Assembly (NCBI RefSeq): GCF_958450345.1 | Contig: NC_088781.1 | Location: 124,260,431 to 124,324,430 of the forward strand | Length of the DNA stretch: 64,000 bases | DNA from: Calliphora vicina | Lineage: Eukaryota; Arthropoda; Insecta; Diptera; Calliphoridae | Direction: 5' to 3' | In this document: positions 11,678-21,830 of the stretch, in pieces | How positions within the stretch are numbered: the stretch's first letter is position 1 | How the letters are laid out: each line of letters starts with the position of its first letter | Program-made: the position numbers and the translations under genes | The notes under the pieces: generated by a model | Told to the model about the DNA's origin: nothing | The model's input: only the letters and a program-made list of their open reading frames with translations | The model's database searches: none

Positions 11678-12614
11678 TGATCTGTGTTGTGTACAGAGAA
11701 GTTAATTAGTTACTTTGTAAATCCTAGGTAATCAAAGACAAGTGTCTCTAAGTAATCTAGAGTGTAGTGGCTTTAAACCATTGGTAGGCAAAAAGAGGCA
11801 TTTAATTTTTGTGCTCTTTTGGGTAAAAAATAAAATATCCACAACAACATCAAGAAACTGAATGAATTGTGTGTATTTTTACGCTCTATTACGCTCTTTT
11901 GTTCACATTCGGGTTGTTTGACGAAAATCATCGTAACCTGAACAATATGAACGCCTACCATGGTTTTAAACGTTTATTTTGTACTGCACTTTTTTGTAAG
12001 TAGTTCGTACAAACATACAATTTATTTTATTTTTTCTTCAGTAAACTGATAATGCTTCTAACCTAGTATGAAATCAATTGTAACTTTAGTGTATCTAAGT
12101 AACTTGTAGTGTAGTCTCTTTAAAGTTATTTTACCCACCAGAAGTTATCTATTGGAGAGTTGTCAAAGGAAGTTTACTGGACTGTCTATGAGGTGTCTTT
12201 TTAACTGACTATTTGAGGTCAATTAGCATCCGTACATATTAAAATAACTAGTTATATAGCTGATTAAATCTATGTAACCGGTATGTGAATTAAATGCTTT
12301 GACTATCTTGGACCAGCTATCACATAGTGTCATTGTAATCAAAAGGGTAAATTTCCTCCTGCTTAGGATACCCCCAATGTTAGAATAAGTAGTCTCGTTG
12401 CTAGTTATGTAGCTATTTGTCACGTTAAATGATATTTCATATAACTAGTTTGGGACAGTCGCCTAGAAATGCTGGGCACAATATATTCACTCATATTTTA
12501 TGATGCAAAAGTCTTATACCAGTGCATGCAGATATAAAACAAATCATAAACAAGCAAGCATGGTAGCATGTAACCTTTACACACTAATAAAAGAAATATT
12601 TTTCTTTATGTTCC
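11678..12614. other. Duplicated spacer, no gene seen
   Basis: From about 11,766 it matches 55,736-56,360. I find no TIR ends, RNA gene or coding block. Short open frames here are AT-rich and unsupported. Confidence 0.5.
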
Positions 12615-13790
12615 CAGCGGTTTTAAAAGTGCCAAATTGGAAACCGTACTCTAGCTATATTAATACTGTACTTAAAAATAAAAAATTAGTTCGCTTTGGC
12701 TACTAAAATGATAGATAAAAGGTTATCATTTGCACCAAAATCTACCAGAATACTCACTCATAAGCAATAGTCAGATATTCTTCTTAAGTTTTTTAAATAA
12801 AATCAAGTAAAATAAAAGCCTTTAAAATATACCACTTCGATGACCACTTGTAATGCTAAATGTGGCCTATGGCATTTTGGTACTCACTGATGCAGAAAAT
12901 TCAAAAATAGAGATTAGACTCATAAAAAATTCTTAATGACAAATAGAGAACAGTACAAATAAGAGTTATGTGGCTCTATGATTAGCGCATTTGACTATAA
13001 CACGAGAGGTTATGAGTTCAATCTAGGGTTCCTACGCGGGAAAAATTTCCCTGAAATTCCCGGGAATACTTTTTCGGTAATTTTCGGGAAATGTTTGTCG
13101 GGAATTTTCGGGAATTTCTTCATAAGTTTTCTTCGAGAAGTTACAATTTTCGGATTCGTTTCGATGTCCAAATTTGTTGCTAATTGAATCATTCTATTAA
13201 ATCCATAGATTTTTTCGGTTCTAGCAACAGATAGTCAGTTGGCAAAGAAGTATTACGAAATAACCGAATTGTTTCACTCAACTCAAGCCACAGCAGAAAC
13301 ATTTGCTTAGTAAGAATGAATCTAGTTTAAAGTTTATGATCTAACATTACAACTTTTAGGGATATTCAATGAATATTATTCATATTTAGAGAAAATAATA
13401 AAATTTTAGTGGTTCAAATTTGTTTATCTACAATCAGATATGAAAAATGTCTCTGACTACGAATGTTTTATAGATTTAGCATAGTCGAAATTCTTAAGTT
13501 TTTTAATTAAACAAAGAATGTATTGATTTTATACTGGTTAAAACTACGACTGTGTCAATACCGACAAAAAGCCACTATTAAATTAGAAAATCTTATAAAG
13601 ACTGGAAATTTATATGAAATGAAACGATTTTTTAATTTCCTACCGGGAAAGAAAAAAGTCCGGGAAATTAGGGACCCTAGTTCAATCCATCTTTCTGAAT
13701 TTTTTTTTTCTCAAAATCTGGAGTATTATATATTTAATAATTTTACTCGTGGGTTTAAAATTCACTAGTAAACGTGGCGGAACTAGTTCA
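12615..13790 (+). repeat. Composite repeat with a tRNA-like segment
   Basis: It shares landmarks with 53,526-53,980, 56,360-58,470 and 60,230-60,720. These are CCAGC(A/G)GTTTT..AGTGCCAA, ACTTCGATGACCA, TTTGGTACTCACTGATGCA, then a segment with a Pol III A-box-like TGGCTCTATGA (12,971-12,981) and a B-box-like GTTCAATCC. The better-preserved copies at 53.7 and 60.5 kb have cleaner boxes. A hAT element has inserted exactly in the B-box region here. A tRNA-derived SINE core is likely; the larger flanking sequence is unexplained. Confidence 0.6.
13024..13679. mobile_element. Nonautonomous hAT-type element inside the tRNA-like repeat
   Basis: The left end is TAGGGTTCCTACGCGGGAAA. The right end, inverted, is TAGGGTCCCTAATTTCCCGG. 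Perfect 8-bp duplications GTTCAATC flank it at 13,016-13,023 and 13,680-13,687. The duplicated bases are the B-box-like motif of the host repeat. The counterpart in copy 2 (56,744-57,432) has lost its left end. Short frames at 13,010-13,192 and 13,523-13,768 cross its ends and are not genes. Confidence 0.93.
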
Positions 13791-13795
13791 ATGAA

Positions 13796-14212
13796 TTGCA
13801 GGGTTTATGCACATTTACTTAGACTCACATCATCATACATACATTACTCATACGACACAATCTCGTTCCATCAACTATGAACTGTAAGCATATTTATACA
13901 CTCCATAAAAAAATTACTTAACTGTGACATAAAAATAACAACTAAAACCAAACAAATAAACATCAACAACCAAGCCACAACATAAAATAACGATGACATC
14001 AAACAAAACTTTAACCAAACTATATATAAATACGTACATATGTGTATTTCTAGGATGCAATAGAGGAACTTACACGTAAGTACACAAAAACTTATATATA
14101 AAAGCAAGAACAAAAAGATATGACAGATTGTTTTCATGGCTGCAATTGAATATAATACGGAAAGGAATAACAAATGCTGGATATAAAAATCAAAAGAAAT
14201 TTTGAGTGAAAA
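13796..14212. other. Duplicated spacer with a long hydrophobic open frame
   Basis: A 100-codon minus-strand frame (13,871-14,173) is also open in copy 2 (58,558-58,857) with few changes. The translation is nearly all Leu, Ile, Phe, Cys, Val and Tyr, as expected when AT-rich DNA is translated, and it has no recognisable domain. I do not call it a gene. Confidence 0.4.
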
Positions 14213-15419
14213 CTGTAATATGCTTGCATGTATTTTTCATATACTTTACAATTTTCCAATAAAATTCTGTTTCTTTTTGTATGATTCTAATATGTATGTA
14301 TTTGCTGTTTCCATATTAACGATATTATTTTATTATTTCGCTAAGCATACGCCATCTATATGTTAAGATACTTTTAGTACACATATTGGTGAATTTTATA
14401 GTTGACGTTTACCTGTGTGTTTATCAAACTTGTTTTAACCTTTTTGGGGGCAAAATCGCAAACCTTCGTTTCGCGCCAACATTTGAAGCTTAAACCGAGC
14501 CTTCATGGTAACGAAAACGCCATTTGTCGGCCATTATTTTAAAACAGTTTGGAAAGAAATATCTCCCAAGTTGTGATATTTATTATTGTATTTACAAAAA
14601 TTAAAGCAAATACAGTTTATAGTTTGTGTATACATTTTTTGAATTGTGAGTATGTAATTATACTGGGAATTTTTACAAACTTTTATTATAAGCAAAATTT
14701 AATTCTATTAGAATATTTTCTCGCTGTATTTTATATTGGCAAAACTGTCTTAAAGGTTTAATTAAAAACCATAGAAGTCAACATATTTTCATGGAAAAGG
14801 AACTTTTCTTAAGGAATATAATCAATCCTCGTTTTTTCTCTTTTTTCTCCCTGGTGCCATCTCCAAAAGGGTAATATTTTTATAAATAAATTCTTCTTTT
14901 ATATAAATTTCTTATTAGATTACTTTTGTTTTTGTAATCTAGATTTGGCACCTTATCCACAATAAAAATTTATTAATTGCTCAATTACTCTTGATGATCT
15001 AATAATTTAAAGAAGAAGAACTGCATTTGTCCTCTCTTTAATTCTGGTTTGGCAATCCCCACTTCATACATTTTGTTGTTCTGCAGTTGGATTAATGACG
15101 GTGAACATAAAACAATAATATATCGTAGTGCGGTGAAATATTAAGAAAAAAATTAAAATCGTATTGTGTGATAGTGATCTAAATTATAACCAAATCTAGA
15201 AATCAACAATTTAACAGAAAATAATTAAATGTGAAAATATTTTTCATATATATCACTTATAATTGTCTCAGATGTAAGCCAAATTTTGGCCCTAGAAAGT
15301 TAAAATTAATACAGAAATGTGATAAATGCAACAATATAGAAAGTTTAAAAATAAAATAAGTAAAATTACAACAAGAAAAGTACAAAAAAATAGTAAATTC
15401 TAAAAGTTAACACATTACA

Positions 15420-15590
15420 AATAACACATTAAAAATATTTAAAATTTGTTAGAAAATGTTAAAATTTGTTCGAAATTGTTAAAAATTGCTAAAATTTGTT
15501 AAATTGTTAAAAATTCTTAAAACTATTAAAATTGTTAACATTTGTTAAAATTTGCTAAATTGTGTTAAAAAGTGTCTAAAAATATTTTAC
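15420..15590. repeat. Degenerate short tandem repeats, TTGTTAAAA-like
   Basis: About a dozen imperfect repeats of (A)TTTGTTAAAA or ATTGTTAAAA follow one another with a spacing of roughly 10-16 bp. It is simple-sequence DNA of no assigned role, about 300 bp upstream of the candidate exon. Confidence 0.65.
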
Positions 15591-15888
15591 ATAATGAGTC
15601 TTTATAATTTTTCCCATAATTGTTCATAAGTTTGTTTTTAACTAGTGAAAGAAATATTTAACTGTTATAATGTATTAACTTTTATTCTTTTTTGTATTCA
15701 GTTTCTATATTAGCAAAAGCAAAAGTCATAAATAATTACATCTGTTAAATGCAAAAATTTATGTTATTAGCATTAAAATTTTTATATACTAAATATTGTT
15801 AATTGTGACATTTGCTCATGCTAATTACACATCTTTCTAAAAGATTCTCAAAAGTTTTTTTATGTTAAATTGTTTAAACATGTATCAG

Positions 15889-15995
15889 TGTTATTTGTTT
15901 ATGAACATTTGTACCGCAACATTACCTCAAATGTAAGAGAAAGAGAACCTGCAGCAACACTACAAAGATCTTTGGAATGTCAGCAGCTGAATAAA
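15889..15995 (+). CDS. Candidate internal coding exon of an unrecognised gene
   Basis: A 107-nt block is framed by an acceptor (T-rich tract, then TGTATCAG ending at 15,888) and a strong donor (AAA|GTGAGT from 15,996). If the exon starts with the last two bases of a codon, it reads 35 codons without a stop to the donor. The peptide starts LFVYEHLYRNIT and continues SNVREREPAATLQRSLECQQ. It is charged and normal in composition, unlike the hydrophobic translations of surrounding AT-rich DNA, and its GC content is clearly higher. I do not recognise the protein. It has no counterpart in copy 2, where the whole segment is missing. An exon of a large-intron gene fits best; an orphan or captured exon is possible. 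Confidence 0.5.
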
Positions 15996-16824
15996 GTGAG
16001 TTTTTATGTTTGTTTTTATATTCAGTTTTATTCTTTCACTTACATTTTTATTTCAAAAGTATTATTGATTTTGATTTTTGTTTAAGGTGACCAGCTAAAA
16101 TATTGATTTTTTATTGATTTTAAATCATTTTTAATGTTATTTGTTGCATGCCGTTTTATTAAATATTTATTCATATATTTTTGCTGGAAATCTTCATTAA
16201 TTTAACAAACTTTTTAGTTTTGATTCATTTAAAACTTTTAAAAACATTTTAGTAATATTTCATAATTAAATTTAACTTTATATTTTTTTTTATTTTTTTT
16301 AAATTATTTTTTTTTGTTTATTATGATTAATTTTGTTTCATTAAATATGTATGCTTAAGTTAATTTTGAATCTGTTTGTTTGTTTGATCTGGGAAATTAC
16401 GTTGTGGTAGGTTTTTTAAAAGGGATCATAAAGTGTTTAAAGTGTAATGGATATTTTTATTATGATCATGGTAGGGTGAGCAAAGTCATTACATTCGATC
16501 TAAAGACTTATAATGTAAATCAAATTGAGTTAACATTGTAATTTGCATATGTCTAAAATCTAATAAGCACGCATAAAAATAAAATTTGTTACTAGTGTAT
16601 TATTGTGGCTATTGGACAGTGAATAACCGAACCCCCCCAAATTTTCGACGAGCAATAAGGCCGGTGTAAAAGCGTGCTACCTTTTCATGAGTCCTCATCT
16701 ACATCTGCCACTGTGTTTATTTTATTAAGATCTTCGATGATACACGTTACAAAACGTTTTAAGTATGGAAATAAATATCAGAATTTAATATGAGTATTAG
16801 AAAAAAAAAACAAACTGTTTGTAC

Positions 16825-17098
16825 CCAATAAGCACAAAGGCCCCAAAAATTCAAGCACTTTAATATTGTGTTGGAATTTGTTTTGATTGCAAATGTAATT
16901 ATGTTCTAAACTAGAAAAATATTTAAAAAACTTAAAAAATGTTCAAACAAAAAACATATGGCTTGAATTTATTTACCCCTTTACTGCAGAATGCAATTGA
17001 AATAAAGTATAATACAACAGTAATTAAACTGCTTGACTATAATTCAAGGCTTGAATTACACTTGCTTTCAACTTGAATTCCAGTAAAATGCTTATTGG
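16825..17098. mobile_element. Possible short TIR element (CCAATAAGCA ends)
   Basis: CCAATAAGCA at 16,825 is inverted as TGCTTATTGG at 17,089-17,098. AATTCAAGC and GCTTGAATT blocks lie inside. No target duplication is clear. The duplicate is at 58,963-59,233. Confidence 0.4.
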
Positions 17099-17149
17099 CT
17101 CAATAAGTCCATGACTTATTGAATGAATCACTAATTTGTTGGATAAAAA

Positions 17150-17235
17150 CTCATTTTATATTACAACAAAATCTCCTTTGAGTTCTATACACTTTTTCCA
17201 ACGTTTCTCCAATATCTTCAAAAAAAAGGTTTACA
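17150..17235 (-). pseudogene. Mariner-type transposase C-terminal relic
   Basis: On the minus strand one frame reads LEKRWKKCIELKGDFV, matching the C-terminal 'P.RW.KCIE(L)KGDYV' signature of mariner-like transposases. Stops follow at once, and nothing of the catalytic core remains. The duplicate is at 59,280-59,366. Confidence 0.65.
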
Positions 17236-17257
17236 TCGCCAACCTGCATTCAGCCAG

Positions 17258-17369
17258 ACGGGCCATCATAGTTTAGTCTGAGTCGTTTGGTGTACCTACT
17301 TTAAGTTGGGTGTTGGACTAATATTTCTGAATGTAACACACATTAGCACACACTACACTATAGTGGTGT
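17258..17369 (-). mobile_element. Helentron-like type A repeat, end fragment
   Basis: It contains GTTGGGTGTTGGACTAATAT and ends ATAGTGGTGTAGGGTATA, the terminal block of type A repeats in reverse orientation. The tetranucleotide tract is reduced to CAGACGG. It recurs in copy 2 at 59,390-59,525. Confidence 0.75.
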
Positions 17370-17542
17370 AGGGTATAAATAAGTACATGATAAAGATTTT
17401 AAGAAATTTACTTATTTTTTGGCATACTTACTGTCATTGTATTCCATATTATTTCAATTAATTTTTTCAGCTCTCAAAATTAATTAATTGCCAAACTACT
17501 TTTTTTATATTTGTTCTCTTTATTTTTCTTTAAATTTAAACA

Positions 17543-17905
17543 CTAAAACAAATATCTAATCTTAATTACTGTAACATACCGGCAATCTTCTCTTAATCTG
17601 CACAAAGATTTCGTATAGTTTTCTTCAGAAACGCATGTCCTGGAAATATAAAGAAAATCTTTAAAAAGAGACAAATATGAAAAATTAAATTCCTGTGGTT
17701 CCAAATTAAAATCTAGGTGGACAAAATTATGAAAATAGTTATCTTCAGAATTTGGAAAAATGAAGTTTTTCTCGGAAGCTGACAATCTGCTCTCCTCTAA
17801 TACAAATGGGTTTTTAAATTGGACATTTCGTATTCTCGACAGAGGCGCCAGAATCTCAATTGTTTTACGATATAGAAATTCATACTTCAAAACATAGATA
17901 AACAT
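17543..17905 (-). CDS. Weak coding candidate, 120-codon frame of mixed origin
   Basis: The frame is normal in composition for part of its length (for example EESRLSASEKNFIFPNSED), and near its end has a TTTATATTTCCAG acceptor-like site and a good donor, CCG|GTATGT (about 17,570-17,580). However, it straddles the left end of the TIR element at 17,693, so its two halves have different origins. Copy 2 keeps only the host half (59,940-60,095), with a TGA stop where this frame has a Cys codon. A short host exon of about 58 nt between those splice-like sites is conceivable. I recognise no family. Confidence 0.2.
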   Translation of the reverse strand: MFIYVLKYEFLYRKTIEILAPLSRIRNVQFKNPFVLEESRLSASEKNFIFPNSEDNYFHNFVHLDFNLEPQEFNFSYLSLFKDFLYISRTCVSEENYTKSLCRLREDCRYVTVIKIRYLF

Positions 17906-19135
17906 TGATATAGGCTTTTATTAAATGTATATCTTATATTTATGGGCCTCTTCATTTTCCTGATATAGCCCTTTAAACTTGGGTCTCAAATATACTGATA
18001 TTATTATACCCTTCACCTTCGTTAGAAGGGTATATATAAGTTTGTCATTCCGTTTGTAATTTCTACAATTTTCATTTCCGACCCTATAAAGTATATATAT
18101 TCTGGATCCTTATAGATAGCGGAGTCGATTAAGCCATGTCCGTCTGTCCGTCTGTCTGTCCCTCTGTTAGTTGAAATCAATTTTCTGAAGACCCCAGATA
18201 TCTTCGGGATCCAAATCTTCAATAATTCTGTCAGACATGCTTTCGAGAAGTTTGCTATTTAAAATCAGCAAAATCCGTTCATAAATAACGGAGACATGAG
18301 CAAAAAACCTGGACAACCTCGATTTTTGATCTATTTTTGATCTATATATGGATTACTAAGTCATTAATATAGACAATATAGATATCTAATGATAGATATT
18401 TCAAAGTCCATTGCAACGATGTACATAAGGCTATAGTAAGTTGGACCTACAATGGGTCAAAATCGGGAAAAATATTTTTTGACCCGAATTTTTTTTTTAT
18501 CAAAAAATTTATTTTGTCATAAATTTTTTTTCCAAAAAAAAAAATTTGAAAAAAAAAATTTTTAAAAAAAATTAAAAAACAATTTCGAAAAAAAAAATTA
18601 AATTTTGTTTACCTAAAAAAAATTTATTTTAAAGTATAATTTGGAGAAGGGTATATAAGATTCGGCACAGCCGAATATAGCTCTCTTACTTGTTTTTTCT
18701 AATAATATTATATAGCTTGCCAAAAAAAAGACCGTCGAAGCCCGTCCAATGACTATATAAATCATTTAAAGAAACTTCTAGGGAATGTCTTTGTAAAAAA
18801 TTGTAGCCGACAGCACCCTCCGAAATACATTTTTTAATATTTACGGAATGGAATTTTTAGAAATATTTTTTTTATTATTGATTTTTATATATCTATACCC
18901 TACTATAACTTTAAATATATTATATACAGAGCATTTTAAATATTTAGTTTCAGAAAAACATGAAAACGTATTTTTTTAATTTTTTTTATTTATGATTTTT
19001 ATATATCTAGACCTTACAGTAGGAAAAAAGTTTATATTGATCTTTTCGATTTTTTTTTGGAATCGGAGACACCAATTCTATATAAAAAGAGCGCCAAATA
19101 ATTTTGTCTACCTAGATTTTGATTTGGAACCACAG
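17693..19135. mobile_element. 1.44-kb element with ~38-bp TIRs, copy 1 only
   Basis: CTGTGGTTCCAAAT(T/C)AAAA at 17,693 is inverted at 19,098-19,135. The two arms match over about 38 bp with two or three differences. Copy 2 has a continuous sequence across this point (about 60,090), so this is an insertion in copy 1 or an exact loss in copy 2. I see no target duplication. The interior holds a Helentron-like repeat and AT-rich sequence; no transposase is readable. The superfamily is unassigned. Confidence 0.65.
18004..18694 (+). mobile_element. Helentron-like (mini-me type B) repeat, near full length
   Basis: In order it has TATACCCTTCACC, a TATATA tract, the core GGATCCTTATAGATAGCGGA followed by GTCGATTAAGCCAT, a (GTCC/GTCT)n tract at 18,139-18,165, a long AT-rich body, and the terminal hairpin ATTCGGC..GCCGAAT with CTCTCTTACTTGTTTT. 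A TA tract and a GTCY tract separated by a short conserved core is the mini-me layout, now grouped with Helentron-related elements. It is nested in the TIR element at 17,693-19,135. Confidence 0.85.
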
Positions 19136-20035
19136 TGTGACCTTAAGTCGTTGTGTTTGTGTGTGGAATGTTTTATGATTTGTTTGTGCAATTGAATGAT
19201 GTTTTTCTAATTTTTATTGCCAAACAAATTCGAAACCTTTGCATATTTTTTCTTTTGCTCGAGTTTGCAATACCACTTACCATAAAGTACCCAGCAGTTT
19301 GAAAAGTGCCAATACTAGCTATATTACTACAAGTAAAATAAATCGATTACTACATGTAATGCTCTATGTTGCCGTTAGTATTTTGATACTCACTGATTAT
19401 TAAGAAAGTGCAAAAATTGGGAGTATTTCGCAGTAGCTAACTAACCAGAACTAGTTCAACGAACTGCATGGTAACAACAACATATTTTCGGGTATATTTT
19501 TGTATCACAATGGCAGTATCCTTTTTGGTAAGAATATGCAAATCCTTGTATTGTTTGATAGACAATTTGTTTCGCTAAATGCATAGGATATTCAACAGCC
19601 CTAAGGATGACGTTGCTTATTATTTAGCCTTCACTTTAAGTTCGTAAAGCTTAGATACCAAATGCACGGCAAATGCATTTGCTGCAAAATACCTCAAGTA
19701 GTAGAACAAAATTGAGCTATTTTAAGTTCATAATGCTGAAAAAGAAAAACAAGTAAAAGAAAAATTTTGTGAAAAATATTGCAAAATACAAGAAATGAAA
19801 GTTCATACAATAAATAAAACAACATAAAAATATAGTGCTATATTCGGCTGTGCCGAATCTTACATAATATTTTGAGTATATTTAACATTTAATCACATAT
19901 AATGTGAACTTCAACTGTTGCTTTTTAATTCAGTACTTTCATTTACTGCGACTAACATATTGCTCTATTTATAAATATCTCACAATAATTTTAAGAATTT
20001 GTATTAATAATATATTACATTTCTTAACAGTTTAA
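19136..20035. other. Duplicated spacer with repeat fragments
   Basis: 19,266-19,480 is a shortened copy of the composite repeat (AGTACCCAGCAGTTTGAAAA), lacking the tRNA-like part that copy 2 retains at 60,469-60,515. 19,838-19,870 is a type B Helentron-like head (ATTCGGCTGTGCCGAATCTT). I see no gene. Confidence 0.55.
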
Positions 20036-20142
20036 GGGACATTATTACAACTGGCCTTTATAGTTAAAGTTAACATTAAGGGTACCTTTTTCTATTGCTT
20101 AAAGTTACCTGTAACTATAAAGGTAAGTTATAATAATGGCCC
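20036..20142. mobile_element. Harbinger/Tourist-type MITE (107 bp), copy 1 only
   Basis: The TIRs are GGGACATTATTACAACT and the inverse of AGTTATAATAATGGCCC. A 3-bp TAA duplication flanks it (20,033-20,035 and 20,143-20,145). Three-bp TWA duplications are typical of PIF/Harbinger elements. Copy 2 has the empty site CAGTTTAAGTATTC at about 63,680. A second copy lies at 24,808-24,931. Confidence 0.85.
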
Positions 20143-20845
20143 TAAGTATTCATCACTGCGGTTTTACATTTATGTATGTATGTTTTTTCATAATTTTTAA
20201 TTTATTCTGCTTTATATGAAAAAAGTTCTAGCAGACACAATTTGTTTTTATTATATTTTATTCTGTAACAAGATAAAAATGTTCTACAATGTCTGCATCT
20301 AAATTACTACTCGCTTTGAGTTGGAAAATTAGCAACAGACAAAGTTTGTGAATACGTATACGTAGATATGAATATACTACAAAATCTGAAAAATCGAAAG
20401 TCGTTACCGTCAATAAGTACCGATCGAAAGTATAATATTGCAGAACAGTACACAGAATTTTCAGTTTTTGGGTACTTCGGTTGGTTAGCTTTTACTTAAC
20501 ACATGGCAAATTGTATTTATTTAGTTTCCGTATTTGTGAGCCAGTACATTATTCTAAACCAATTTTATTTTCGGTTTATATACTCATTTACACTATACAA
20601 CAAAATCAAATTTTTTCCAAAATTACAAGGTCCGACCAATAAATTTTGATAAAGGAGACAAAAAAAAAGACACGTGTAACGGCGTATTAAAAGTTTGCAT
20701 CTGAATTTCATTTGACGGGGGGCTTAAATTTTCCCAACTCTGGCACATTCTTATTGTTAATCTTCATAAGAAACCATATGATCCTTACATTGTTCAGCAA
20801 AGTTATTTAAAATGTTACGAAGAACATTTATGTAGAATATCTTAA

Positions 20846-20930
20846 CCCTTTAAATCCTCAAGACATGGGTCTTTTTTGTCTTTCTTTTAAAAAGGAGCAA
20901 CAAACTCCATTAAAACAGGGATTTAAGGGG
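20846..20930. mobile_element. Possible piggyBac-type MITE (85 bp)
   Basis: TTAA target copies (20,842-20,845 and 20,931-20,934) flank CCCTTTAAATCC and its near-perfect inverse GGATTTAAGGGG. TTAA duplication with CCC ends is the piggyBac pattern. The arms are short, so chance cannot be excluded. Confidence 0.5.
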
Positions 20931-20934
20931 TTAA

Positions 20935-21355
20935 AATGTTCAGCAAAAATATTATCCGTGAAATTTTTAATTCACACACCCAACTGTAAAAACATTTATT
21001 CGGGCTCGTATATATTTTGTATAGGTTTTTTTAAGAAAACTTAACGTATATTCATGAAGATTGGCTCAGACCTATCCAAACTTGGTAAAATTTTAAGAAA
21101 AATTTCAGAATTATATAAAAAAATTTAAAAACGTAAAGCTCAGATTGTGAAAAAAAATATTATTTTTGATAGTCCTCATAGATTGTTTACATTCGCCGAA
21201 AGTTTTATGAAATAACTGTATTTTCTGAACATATTTTCCACATTTTACAACTCGACGAAAATACTACTTATTATCTTAAAAGAAAAGAACGTATTTATGT
21301 TCAAAATAAAATGTTTCCAAATCACTGTGAACTCTTTGTGCACTGATTCACTTTT
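20935..21355. other. AT-rich spacer, nothing recognised
   Basis: I see no gene, RNA or element ends in this stretch. It has no counterpart within the window, because copy 2 leaves the window before reaching it. Confidence 0.4.
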
Positions 21356-21830
21356 AATACCCTTCATATTCGTGAGAAGGGTATATATACGTTTTTCATT
21401 CCGTTTGTAATTTCCACAATATAATTTTCCTGGAGCCTTATAGATAGCGGAGTCGATTATGCCATCCCAGTCTGTCTGTTGAAATCAATTTTCTGAAGAC
21501 CCCAGATATCTTTAGGATCCAAATCTTCAATAGTTCTGTCAGACGTGCTTTTGAGAAGTTTCATGTTTAAAATCAGCAAAATCGGTTCACAAATGGCTGA
21601 GATATGAGGAAAAAACCAGGACAACCTCGATTTTTGACCTATATCTGGATTACTAAGTCATTAATATAGACAATATGGATATTTAATGATAGATATTTCA
21701 TAGACCTTTGCACCGACCTATAAAGGACCATAGTAGGTTGGACCTAAAATGGGTCAAAATCGGAAAAAATATTTTTTAACAAGAATTTTTTTTTACCAAA
21801 AAAAAAAAATTTTCAAAAAATTAAAAAAAA
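21356..21830 (+). mobile_element. Helentron-like type B repeat, 3'-truncated
   Basis: It starts TAATACCCTTCATATTCGTG and contains TATAGATAGCGGAGTCGATT with a shortened tetranucleotide tract (CAGTCTGTCTG). It lacks the terminal hairpin. The break lies in an A-run, where a type A repeat begins in the opposite orientation. Confidence 0.8.

Larger units (their letters stand above)
14213..16754. other. 2.54-kb segment present only in copy 1
   Basis: Copy 2 joins the sequence before 14,213 directly to that after 16,754. AAAAC-like bases occur on both sides of the junction, as in a microhomology-mediated deletion. The segment contains a low-complexity TTGTTAAAA block, a candidate exon and several patches of moderate GC (14,440-14,560 and 16,620-16,740) that I could not translate into anything recognisable. 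I see no mobile-element ends at its borders, so loss from copy 2 is more likely than gain in copy 1. Confidence 0.6.
1..20485 (+). repeat. Copy 1 of a ~42-kb-period direct duplication
   Basis: This segment is collinear with about 42,083-64,000. Anchor pairs seen directly are 601/42,669, 6,094/48,035, 13,871/58,558, 19,500/60,760 and 20,419/63,960. Matching stretches differ by scattered substitutions and short indels, and by whole mobile elements present in only one copy. Material private to copy 1 includes 1,680-3,045, 3,927-4,340, 5,176-5,798, roughly 10,831-11,765, 14,213-16,754, 17,693-19,135 and 20,036-20,142. Both copies run off the window, so the true unit ends are not visible. It could be a tandem duplication or an uncollapsed second haplotype. 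Confidence 0.93.

Noticed and set aside
13871..14173. 100-codon hydrophobic frame, also open in copy 2 (58,558-58,857)
   Set aside because: The composition is that of AT-rich noncoding DNA. Conservation only reflects the recent duplication, and there is no domain or signal.
15420..15590. Replication origin or regulatory array from TTGTTAAAA repeats
   Set aside because: The units are irregular and low in complexity, and nothing ties them to a function.
17543..17905. A complete host exon of 120 codons
   Set aside because: The frame crosses the border of a TIR element and has a stop in the duplicate. Only a short part could be host sequence, so it is kept at low confidence.
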